NCBI GenBank assembly: GCA_030686995.1
Contig: CM060696.1
Span: 112,092,949 to 112,156,948 of the forward strand
Reading direction: 5' to 3'
Origin: Artemisia argyi
Lineage: Eukaryota; Streptophyta; Magnoliopsida; Asterales; Asteraceae
DNA: 64,000 nucleotides
The notes beneath the pieces are model-generated. The model was not told the origin of the DNA. It ran no database searches and worked only from the letters and a program-made list of their open reading frames with translations. The position numbers were made by a program, and so were the translations under genes. Positions 37,646 to 48,607 of the stretch are shown here, piece by piece. How positions within the stretch are numbered: position 1 is the first letter of the stretch; the number at the start of each line of letters is the position of its first letter.

Positions 37646-37655
37646 AAATGTCACA
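34352..37655 (-). mobile_element. Solo LTR D, related to the LTRs of element A
   Basis: The 3304-bp insertion starts TGTGACACCCCC, ends GAAATGTCACA and is flanked by tattt (34347-34351, 37656-37660). It splits element C between protease and integrase. It resembles element A LTRs at one terminus (ACACCCCC..., GCAGCGGAAT, GGGTGTCAC) and in internal phrases about a guanosine-poor ttcgtgttttaac block. Read on the minus strand, a run of 49 A (37644-37596) lies 11 bases inside its 5' edge. No second LTR or interior is present, so it is a recombination product. Confidence 0.88.
37596..37644. repeat. Poly-T tract (49) inside solo LTR D
   Basis: An uninterrupted T run on the plus strand (A on the sense strand of the LTR). 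It makes the gag frame of element C end in a string of lysines, which is an artefact of the insertion. Confidence 0.95.
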
Positions 37656-38954
37656 TATTTGTCCTACACTAAGCAAGTTATATGTTAATTTATCTACATG
37701 CTCTACATTTTCAATAGTAAGTGAGTCTTGAGAAATCGTACCTTTGCCAATGATTTTTCCACGTAAGTCACTACCGAAAATAACGTTACCTCCATTGTAT
37801 GCCTTGTATGTAGAGAATAGCTTGCGGTTCCCCGTCATGTGCTTCGAACATCCGCTATCTTTGATCCATTCGTTAGGTTCCAAGTCAATTCCTAAACATA
37901 TTTCGTCGGTTTCTTTTGCCATAACACACTTTTCGTCTCTTGGCTTTTCAACTTCTTCTTTGTCACTATCACTCCATGTTCCACTAACAAAAGCACCTTG
38001 ACTTTCATAACCCGGTGGCTTTAGACATTCGCCAATGAGATGATTTGGACTTCCACATCTAAAGCACTTTCTTTTCCCGTAGTTGTCACTTCTATTCCTT
38101 TGGAATGCTTTTCTTTCATCTCGTGATGATCTAGTGAATCTTCCTCGTCTCTTGAAGAACTTCTTGAATTCTCTTACGGCCATTGCATATTCTTCGTCTT
38201 CACTTTCGTCACCTGAATCATCATCATCACTAGGTTCCTTTTTGGCTTTTAGAGCAATGGATTTGGTTTGTTCTTTCTTGACTTTGACCGTTTCCGAATC
38301 TCTTCTTATGATTTCTTCATGAACCTTCAAGTTGCCAATTAGTTCATCTAGTGATAACGTCATCAAGTTCTTTGATTCTTCAATTGCCGTGACCTTAGCT
38401 CGCCATTTTGGATGCAATGCCCTAAGAAATTTCCTAACACAATTTTTACTAGAGAATGTCTCATCAAGTGCTTTTAAACTTGTGATGATAGTGTTAAACT
38501 TAGCAAAAACATTATCAATTAATTTCTCTTCCGGAATCGTAAATTGTTCATATTGTTGTACAAGAAGATCTATTTTATTATCTTTGACTTGGCTATTACC
38601 TTGGTGAGTAATTAGTAAAGAATCCCAAATTTCTTTGGCGGTTTTAGACATAAAAATTCTTTCATATTCTTTGCGTGGTAACGCATTATAAATTACCATT
38701 TTAGCCTCATTATTTTTTGCTAATTTCTTTTTCAAATCATCATTTTGTTCTTCAAAAGATACAATTTCATTCATTTTAGTTTCAACATTATATTGAATAG
38801 GAGGAAAATCTCCAAAGGTAATAATATGCCAAAGATCAAGATCTTTTGATTTCACATACGTTTCGAATCTATTTTTCCAATATAAAAATCCATCACTTTC
38901 AAATAGTGGTGGTCTTTGCATAGATTGCCCTTCTAAATATTTTTCAGATTCCAT
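37656..38954 (-). pseudogene. Element C gag and protease start
   Basis: The frame starts [18 protein letters not shown], followed by the copia gag fold ([13 protein letters not shown], then [14 protein letters not shown] near 106-120, and LDELIGNL near 202). A Lys/Asp/Glu-rich segment (225-255) leads to a CCHC zinc knuckle C297-C300-H305-C310 ([14 protein letters not shown]), which binds RNA. The protease active site is D366-S367-G368 ([13 protein letters not shown]). The frame then runs into solo LTR D at LSVGQICD and ends in an insertion-derived lysine string to 37590. Gag alone appears intact, so the copy could still make coat protein if transcribed. Confidence 0.92.
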
Positions 38955-39007
38955 AGATCGTTACAAGTTTTAAAATACAATATATTTTAAAAATCTTGCT
39001 AGACGTG

Positions 39008-39020
39008 GCTCCTGATACCA
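39008..39020 (-). other. Element C primer-binding site (initiator Met-tRNA)
   Basis: The minus strand reads TGGTATCAGGAGC two bases after the LTR end, a match to the initiator-Met primer with one extra G. Confidence 0.85.
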
Positions 39021-39022
39021 AT

Positions 39023-40300
39023 TGTGGAAAACTAGAAGGGGGTTGAATAGTTTTACGTCTTTTTAATTCGTTATAAAAATAGTTTTAGAGTTTACTTAGC
39101 TTTTAAAAACTTAGATTCGATAATATGTGATCTCAAGTCTTGTACAATATAAACAATTAATACTACACAATATATTACAATGATAAGTAATGAAATAAGT
39201 AAGAGATGGAAAGATCGAACCGCGAGACAAGAGATTTATAGTGGTTCGGCTACAAGGACTCCTTCCTTGCCATACTCCACTCCCCGAGCACCTAACTCGA
39301 GAGTTTTCTTCACTATATCAACAAGCTCCCTTATGGCGGAGAAAATCGTACACACCAATTTACACACCACTTTTCACACCACAACTTCGTCACACCTAAG
39401 TCACAACTTCTACACAACTTCTTCAAATCAATCTACTTCACAACTAACTACTCCACACCTATCTTCTTCACACCAATCTAGTTCCTAGCTTTTCTTCTTC
39501 ACACCAAGCTACTAACTAATCACACAATCTATATCTAACACAACTATCTACAATCAAATATTCACAACAATCTTCACAAAGAATAATGTAAATGATCTTT
39601 GATGATGCACCAACAACTTGGATGTGGAGATCACAACAAGTTGTAATACTTCTTGTCTTGAGGGATAGAAGTATTCTTCTCTTGCACTTAAGAGGATGAA
39701 GGTTGGATCACTTTGAAACAAATAATTATACACTTATGATCAAAGGATAAGAGAATAGAGATTTGGATCTAGATCAGAAAGTTTAGAAGTGCAAAAGGTG
39801 AGAAAATTATGAGGAGTGAACCAGTATTTATAGGGGAGAAAAACACAGTTCTGGAGCGTGGCCGGTCCCCTTAATTAGTGGCCGGTCCCCTTAATGATTA
39901 AGGGGGCCGCCCCTTCAGAACGTTGGTTTTTCTTGTCTTTTAGTGGGGAATATTTTTCTGGATAGAATTTGCCATTTTTGGTTGGAAATTTGAAATCATA
40001 TATTTATAATGAATTAAACATATTCTTTTAATTCCAAAAGTAATTTTGTAAAAGATATAAGATGTTTAATACATTTTATAAAAATTCTAGTGATTAGAAA
40101 AATTTTCTTTGATCATGAAATGTAATAAACCCTTTGTTTATTCATACCTTAAGTGATATGGAAGCAAAGACAAATATTAAGCACTAAAAACTTGTTTACG
40201 TCATAAGTTTTAGATTAATGAGTTTATGCTTTGTAATTATCAAAACATAGAGACATTGTTAATATGCTAACAATGTTTTAAGACATTATTTATGTCAACA
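39023..40300 (-). repeat. Element C 5' LTR
   Basis: The 1278-bp LTR is close to identical to 28150-29418. It differs in the GGTCCCC hairpin module at 39850-39920, where the ggccggtccccttaat half is doubled, and in a short acaacttctac insertion near 39407. Confidence 0.9.
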
Positions 40301-40924
40301 TACCTTCCGATAAAACTTTTCTCAACATGTCTATATATTATATATAATGGAAAAACCAACTATTCTTGAAAGTGAAAAGTGAAAACTTAATCTATTTAAG
40401 AAAATAAACTAATACACGGTTAGAAACCTAATTTTGTACCTTTTAGCGGAAATTATTCAATCACTATAATCTCGTAAAGTATTCAAAGTTTCAAACATCT
40501 AATATACACGGTTGAAAACTTATACCGCTATAAAATTCCGTTGCTGTACACGGGTACTCGTCTAGTTCTCTACAAAACATAAAAAGCCCGACTTAATAAG
40601 GGAAACTATAAAACACATTTTTTTTCTTTGTAACTCTCCATTTAAAATAAAAATAAAAATAAAAATAGCTTCACATGAACAAGATTGTTGTACTTATTAA
40701 GTTATTTTGTTTTGTGGGATTTTTAATTTTATTTATGGGTTTTGCTAACAACAGTCCTAAAAGTTGTCGTTAAATAAATACTTTTCATGACAATATCTCT
40801 TTTGAGTAATTCTTATTAGATGATAATTCTGAAAAAAGTTAAGAAAATCCCAGAAATATTATATATACAATTAATGATTAATTGTGATCGGATAAATTAT
40901 ATTATTACAAGAATTATCTATACT

Positions 40925-41160
40925 ATTTATAATACATCTTTGACTTTCTCTCATATTAATTTTTAAGATTACCAAAAATAGATTTTTAAGTAAATACAAA
41001 TAAATAAGCATAATTTACAAGTATTTAAAGCATAAATAAAATATTTATAATACATCTTTGACTTTCTCTCATATTAATTTTTTAAGATTACCAAAAACAG
41101 ATTTTTAAGTAAATGCAAATAAATAAGCATAATTTACAAGTATTTAAAGCATAAATAAAA
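40925..41160. repeat. Tandem duplication, 2 x 118 bp
   Basis: Both copies start atttataatacatctttgac and run through agcataatttacaag; they differ at a handful of positions. Confidence 0.85.
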
Positions 41161-41584
41161 CTATAAAAAACTATTTAACCCATACAATTAATACACTATT
41201 AACAACACCCTATCATCAAAATATACAACTATTTAACCATAATATACAATCTAATTATGCTTCCAAAATATTAAGCTTCCAAAAATTTGATCAAGATGGT
41301 GTGTACATGTTAAACATTGTGCATCGAGAAGTTCTTAGTGTAGAGTAAAATATAAATGTGTGTAAGATTTTTAATATGGTATCTATCATATGAAGTTGTA
41401 GTCTCATCAATAAATGTATGTTATTTAATTATTGCACTTTATAAAATATCGTTAAGCATTTGATATATTGATTATTTATCCGTGACGGACATTTAGACAT
41501 GCCACTAAATATTTAGTGTCGTTAATATTTATTTTAGGGTACCGCCACTCGACCGCGGGTAGTAATAAAACAAAGCATCTTACG

Positions 41585-41594
41585 TATATAAAAA
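41585..41594 (+). promoter_or_regulatory. Probable TATA box of the PIR gene
   Basis: The sequence tatataaaaa lies 280 bases before the start codon. With initiation about 30 bases further on it would leave a 5' leader of about 250 bases, usual for plants. It is assigned by position only. Confidence 0.45.
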
Positions 41595-41873
41595 GTTATT
41601 TTTTTCCTCTAAATCCGCAATTCATCGTGTATTCGCTCTGAAAAACCCCAAACATAATCCAAAAACCACACCAACTTGTTGGCTCCACGTCGTCATTAAA
41701 CTTCAATTCCAAGTCTCCATAAAACACTTCCATCTTTTACTTCACATTTTCACATATCACAACTAACTAACCGTCATTTCATCAGGTTGTTACAACCGTC
41801 AATTCAACCTTCAAAACTCTTCTAACTTTCTTTTAATAACTAATTCTGTTAAATTTCAACAGATTTGATCTCA

Positions 41874-44800
41874 ATGGCGGTCCCTGTTGAAGAAGCAATT
41901 GCTGCTCTGTCTACATTTTCATTAGAGGTATAGATCTTGTTACTTTAATTCTATAATGTATCTGTTTATTTCATACAATTTGAAGCTGTAACCATAGTTT
42001 GACCTAAATAGTAAGTGATGAATTAGTGCCTTTAGAGTAGTAGTAGTAGTTATGGTTAGGCTACGAGTAGCGCGATTTATGTTTCCGAAGCGACTATTTG
42101 ATGCAAAAAGGTAATTAGGAGATGAATTAGTGCCTTTAGCATACTAGTTATTGGATAAAATTTGTCGTTATGTTAAGCGTTATAATTAGGTTACGAGTAG
42201 AGCGATATGCGTTTCTGAACTGATGCCAGGAGTTGATTTGATGCGGTAACTATAATTTGTTATAATGTTTGACCTAAAAAGTCAAACACTAAGGAACTGA
42301 TGAATTAGTACTTTTAGAGTACTAGTTATTGTATCTACTTGATCGTCGTTATGTTAAGCGTTATAATTAAGTTACTAGTAAAGCAATATACGTTGCCGAA
42401 GCGATGCCGGGAGTTGATTTTAAAAACAGAAGTTTAGTAACTCGATCATTATTTTAAGTATTGTAGTTAGGTTATGAGTGGAGCGATATAGTTAGTCATA
42501 AGCGTGTTTAAGTGATGCCAGGAAATGAAATCAGAAACGGACAGTGAGGTTTATTTTGTTTGTAGACGCGTCATTGTGTTGGATGATATGTTCAGAGGCA
42601 ATGAGAGTAGTTTTAGCGAACCTTAGTTTTTATCAGTTGTTAAGGCCAAACATGACACTGAGAAAGCAGCATGAAGCAGATATAGAACTCAATGCCTAGC
42701 AACCTAACCCTGGTTCATTTAGGACAAAATGAGAGTAGGTATGTAAACTCTTCTATAACAGTTGTTTGTTCGTTATATACTTATATATCTATTATTCATG
42801 TTAAATGATGTTAACTGTTGTGTAGATCTTGTTGTTGATTTTGTGGAAATGTATGTTGTATCTGTTATCTTGGTATAACTATAGGTAGTAATGATATTTT
42901 GTTGAAAGTTGGATGGTTGACCTAAAAAGTCAAACCGTAAGTAAGAGATGTATGAGAGCCTTAGGTTGTAGTTGTTGTTGTGTCAGGCTGTCAGCTTATG
43001 TCGAAATTGGATTAATGATAATCTTGAGTTTTTTAAGCATGTTATGATGATAGCTACAGGATGAGTGAAGTTTAACAGAAAGAGGGAATAGTTGTGTGGG
43101 TTGGTTTTTTTCGCGTATATGATATGTGACGTTAGCATAGTGTTTCTTCTTAGCATTTGGATTGATATAGGCTGTTGCAAAATTGTTCGGCAATGCCAGG
43201 AATGATGTCAGAGAAATATTCTCAGAAACGGGCATTTTGTTAACTTTAAAGGTCCATCTGTGAGGTTATATTTTTAAATGTGAATCGTGTCATTGAGCAA
43301 CACGTTACTTCTTAGCGTTTGGAGGGATATAGGTTGTCTTAAATCTGTTTCAGCAATGTTCGAAGATGATCCAGAAAGACTCTTATTAATGTTTGAAGGT
43401 CCACCTGTGAGGTTTAGTTCTGCAACGGGCAATGATTTGGAGCCCACCCTTTATTGAAGGTTTAAAAAATAGAGGTTCAGTACATTAGTTTTATAGCCAA
43501 AAAGTACACTATGAAGCATCACGAAGCTATACTTGTGTATGCTTATATAGAACTTAATAATAGCAACCTAACCCTGTTATGTAAAATGTTCTAATACAGC
43601 TTTTTATTTGTTGTTGTAGTCATCTTATAGTGATCGCTGTTGATATTATTGAGATTTAAGATTACTATTACTAATTTACTATTGCCACTATTGAGTCATT
43701 TTAACAGTTTCCGTGTATTTAGACGAATAAGCAACAATCTAATGCAAGTTCATGTACTATTCAGTCATTTTCGGCTCTGTTTGTTGGTCTATATTTAGAA
43801 ATTTCCGTTATTGCACTTGTGTGTTTCTCAAAATATTGGTAAATGTAGGATGATCAACCAGAGGTGCAAGGGCCAGCATTGTGGGTTTCTTCTGAAAGAG
43901 GTGCAACAAGTAGTCCAATTGGTATGTACTCTTCTTATGCCAAGTAAAATTATCATTATTTGTTTGTACCAAGCTAATCGTATGTTTGCATTATAAGGAG
44001 TATTTCTTTTTTATTATAAAATCTTGTATGAAAAGCAGAGTTATGTCTGCACATCTTGTAACAATATAGCAGTATATGTGGTATCCTCAGTTTTATGCAT
44101 CTGGAATATTGAGATAGGTTACATTATTATTCTAGGTTCGAGAATACTGTCTTACCACTTTCATGTCTCTTAAGGGACACTATGTCATGACTATATAAGA
44201 GAAAGATGGTGGGATACATAGTCTATACAAGTCTTGGAACCAAGCATGTCTGTCCACATAGTCAAGCTCTATTTTTAAATGCTAGTTGATTAAAAGTTTC
44301 TAAAGTTGAAACAATGAGTTAAATGACTTAGACAAACAGTGTATTACTTGTAGAGGATGATGGATCATGAACTGAAACGAAATCTACCCTTCAAATGTAA
44401 GCTTCAAACGCTAGTGAGAATATATTACAGTATATATTGGTTGGTATCTCATTCCCATTTGAATTCATTATGTTGGTCCTCATTTTTGCAGTTCTTTGCC
44501 ATTTGTTCTAGCTCCCCATGGTTGTAGATTGTAAAAGGACTGTCTAGGTTGCATCATATTATATCTTGGAAATGTAGGATCTATTTGCAAAAAAAGTATA
44601 TCACAGGTTTTCTTGAGAAGGTTGAGGATGTTTTGGTACTTGTCAAACTTTGAGAGAGAACCCGTATTTGCTAAAAGTTCAGGATTTTTCTCATAATTTA
44701 ATAAGTTCGGAGACTGGTTTTGAATAGTATGAAAGTACTGGGTGTGGATTATTCTATGCCAGATACCTTGTTTGTATATGTGTGTGGAGGAAGGGAGACG

Positions 44801-47800
44801 GGAGATAACAGCTGTTCTTTTAATAGCGAGAGTTGACAAAAGCTTGTATAATCTATTATTTATTAATACGATCAGCACTCTTTTGCAGAATATAGTGATG
44901 TTCATGCATATAGACTATCTTTATCAGAGGATACTAAAGCACTAAATCAACTGGTACGTTGCTCTTCTATCCAGTTCATTCTGTATCTTGAAATACTGGA
45001 GATATGTCCAAGAGTACTTAAAGCGCCCTGAATAGATTTTCTATTTGGTTATAATCTGATTTAATTCAATATCATTGAAACAGTATCTTGTATATTTTGT
45101 AGAATACTTTAATACAAGAAGGCAAGGAAATGGTATCAGTACTCTACGCATACAGGAGTTGTGTCAAAGCACTTCCACAGGTTTCACAAGAAGTTATCCT
45201 ATAATTTTTTATAATGGTATCTTGTATGGTGCATATAAGCTGAATTTATAATTAATGGACAGCTTCCAGATTCTATGAAGCAAAGCCAGGCTGATTTGTA
45301 TCTAGAAACTTATCAAGTGCTGGATTTGGAGATGAGTCGGCTCCGTGAGATACAAAGATGGCAAGCATCAGCTGCATCTAAAGTATGGTTCTTAATCAGT
45401 TTGCCTTTCATTCCCTAATATGCATTCATTTCTTGCAAGTTTTCATCGGACCACCTTTTTTTAATATATAGTTAGCAGCGGATATGCAGCGGTTTTCCAG
45501 GCCTGAAAGACGCATCAATGGCCCCACTGTAACTCATCTCTGGTCTATGTTGAAATTACTTGATGTTCTGGTTCAACTTGATCATCTGAAAAACGCAAAA
45601 GCCAGTATACCCAATGATTTCTCTTGGTATAAAAGGTAATCTTAGGATTTAGGATGAGGATGTATTTATTGCTTATTACACATAATCGCTCTCTTTATGT
45701 TACGATATTATGATGTGCTAAAAAAAAACTCAATGATAGTGGAACATTTCAACGATAGAGTATGATGACTTTACATTATACGTATTCTGCCACCTCTTGT
45801 GGAAACCTATAAGCTGAATTATTTTATTCTTATTTTCAGGACATTTACTCAAGTCAGTATTCAGTGGCAAGACACAGATTCAATGAGGGAGGAGTTAGAT
45901 GATCTACAGGTGTTTCTCATTACATAATGTCTTCATTTTAGAGTAAAGAAATTTGATTATTAATTAATGTCACTAAATGAAGTAATTGTTGTGTTTCTGT
46001 CAGATTTTCTTGAGCACAAGATGGGCAATTCTGTTGAACTTGCATGTTGAGATGTTTCGTACAAACAAGTATCCTGCAAGGCTATATTATTAGTATACGA
46101 GGCTGTGTAGTTTTTATGTTCCATGTTCTGTCAAAAAGAACTGGGTTGGGATGGGCTGACCCACTTTAATAAGATTACAATAAGTATGTTATATAAATAT
46201 TAAGGCGGTTTCTTATGGATAAAGCAATCTAAGACGTTGCAAGTATTTTAATACTTCTTAGGCGACTTTTGATCCGTGTAACCTCTCCTACCCAGTTCAT
46301 TTGTAGCTAATTTTCTATATTTGACTCATCAATAATGTAATACGGACCTTTTTCATATAAATGGGTTGAACTGCCACCTCTGAGTCGGAAATAAGATAGA
46401 GGCTTACAACTATTTCAGTTACATTATTTTAAAAGAAACATGTATGAGTAACATACTTCTATTTTTATCTAATTCGTTTAAGTTTTCTGATACATTTTTG
46501 GGTTAGTTAAGTGATATGTATATCAAATCTGGATTTTTTTGAATATTAACTGATAGCCTCGTATATTTGAATACATAGTAATGCTTCTTATAACATAATG
46601 AAATTAGAGATGGTTGGTATTCATAGAAATCTGACTTTGGTTTGAGTTCCTTAACCAATGATAGTGTGGAAGATATTCTTCAAGTACTGATTGTGTACGC
46701 AGCTGAGTGCCTTGAGTTGGATTTTGCGCTTCTTTTCCCCGAAAAACATGTTCTTCTTCGTGTTCTGCCTGTTCTTGTTGTCTTAGCAACATCTTCAGAA
46801 AAAGACAGCGAGTCATTATACAAGAGGGTCAAAATGAACAGACTAATTACTATTTTTAAGGTATACAAGAGTCTATTCTTTTACAAACTTTAGTATATTT
46901 TCTCGAAATGTATAAATGGTGCTATATAAGTATATATATAATATAAAATTTATGTCATAAATTATATATTTGTTTACTTAAATTGATATTTTAGAAACTA
47001 ACATCTGTTTGCTGCAGAATGATCCAGTGATACCTGCATTCCCAGATCTTCATCTTTCACCAGCAGCAATTATGAAGGAACTCTCAATGTACTTCCCTAA
47101 ATTCTCAGCACAAAACCGCTTGCTAAGTCTTCCAGCTCCTCACGAGCTTCCACCCCGTGAAGTACAAGAATATCCTTTATATTGTCTTTTTTCTTTTTGT
47201 ATTTTTACACGTTCATCATAGCATGATGATAGGAGAAATTGAGTATGCTGTCTACCAATAATAATGAATAAAATATACACGAGTTCGCAACTCTCAGTAG
47301 TCAGTACTTGATGCAATCAACAATATTGGTTTTGAACTGAGATTGTTTCCTAAGACTGTGTTTAGAACACTTTGAGTTTGGTTGTGTCATCTTTGTTTCA
47401 GTTGCCTTGACATGATTCACTTATCAACGGCATTATTTGGTCATTAATCACATTGGAGCAATTCGTGCTGAGCATGATGATTTTACTATCCGTTTTGCTT
47501 CTGCTATGAACCAGGTGTTTATTTCCGTCATAACTCACTTGCTTGTTTACTTTTTCTTTAACTTTACCTAAATTTCTTATTTACAGTATGTTTTTATTTT
47601 TATTTTATTTTTTTATCATTGTTTTTTAAATCTTGATTTCATTAGTCATAAAAGACAGTATGTTTATTCTTTCTCTATTTTCATAATCCTCAGATGATTT
47701 CATTGGATATGCCAATTACTATCTTTCTTATTCCTTTTGGCAGCTAGCATTATTGAAGTCAATAGAAAACGCAGACATTGAATGGTCAAAGGAAGTCAAA

Positions 47801-47961
47801 GGGTGTATGTACGATATGGTTGTTGAAGGTTTTCAGCTTTTGAGCCGATGGAGTTCTCGCATATGGGAGCAATGTGCATGGAAATTCTCACGCCCCTGCA
47901 AGGATTTCGTTCCTTCAGAGTCAGTTGAAGTGACATCAGTTTCTGATTATGAAAAGGTTCC

Positions 47962-48052
<91 letters not shown>

Positions 48053-48570
48053 GTTATTGTTATTGTTATTGTTATTGTTATTGTTATTGTTATTGTTATT
48101 GTTATTGTTATTGTTATTGTTATTGTTTTTATTTTATTTTATTTTTTCTAATTTAAGAAAATTTGAAATGGAAACCGAAAGTCTGTGAGAATGTATCTTC
48201 AATTATTAGCTCCTGAATGCAACAGTTTAGGGTTTAGCCCCTGCACTTTTCTGGTTTTCATCTTTTTTTGGTAACCATGGTTTCCGACCTTTTGGCCGAC
48301 TAATCCACGGGTTTTTCATCTTTTGTTCAGTGCGATTGGTTTCCATCCGCAATTTTCAAGAAGTAACGTATAACTGCGTAACTACCCATTCTAACCTAAT
48401 ACTAAAGACCATTATTTCCATATCACAAATGATCTCTACCAGAAAATGTCTTTTTGGCCATTTTAATTAGTAATTTCTTAATAATCAGAATTTCCCAGAC
48501 ACTTGTACATCTACTTGTCTCACTTTTGCAGCTTCTAACAGCAGAAGCACTCCTACCACTATTGGATCTA

Positions 48571-48607
<37 letters not shown>

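Larger units (their letters stand above)
28150..40300 (-). mobile_element. Sirevirus-type Ty1/copia element C, split by solo LTR D
   Basis: LTRs at 28150-29418 and 39023-40300 begin TGTGGAAAAC and end TGTCAACA on the plus strand, inside the duplication tacct (28145-28149, 40301-40305). Read on the minus strand the order is 5' LTR, PBS, gag with a CCHC knuckle, protease, integrase, reverse transcriptase, RNase H, an extra frame, repeated polypurine tracts and 3' LTR. The integrase-before-RT order is copia. Several GGGGGAG tracts before the 3' LTR and extra coding space after pol are features of Sireviruses (SIRE/Maximus group). Pol is broken by an insertion, two frameshifts and one stop, so the copy is not autonomous. 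Confidence 0.92.
40306..41873 (+). other. Intergenic and promoter region upstream of the PIR gene
   Basis: AT-rich sequence without a gene. A 118-bp block (40925-41042) is repeated in tandem at 41043-41160 with few changes. A likely TATA box is at 41585-41594. The last 250 bases before the ATG are pyrimidine-rich, as in plant 5' untranslated leaders. Confidence 0.6.

Noticed and set aside
37590..37650. Lysine-string C-terminus of the element C gag-protease frame
   Set aside because: It derives from the poly-A at the edge of inserted solo LTR D, not from the element.
47009..47221. Reading PIR exon 10 through to 47221 as coding
   Set aside because: The sequence after 47169 departs from the family, while the AT-AC splice to 47421 restores the expected protein and phase.
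47949..48188. Poly-leucine and poly-isoleucine frames
   Set aside because: They are translations of the ATT/GTTATT microsatellite inside PIR intron 12.
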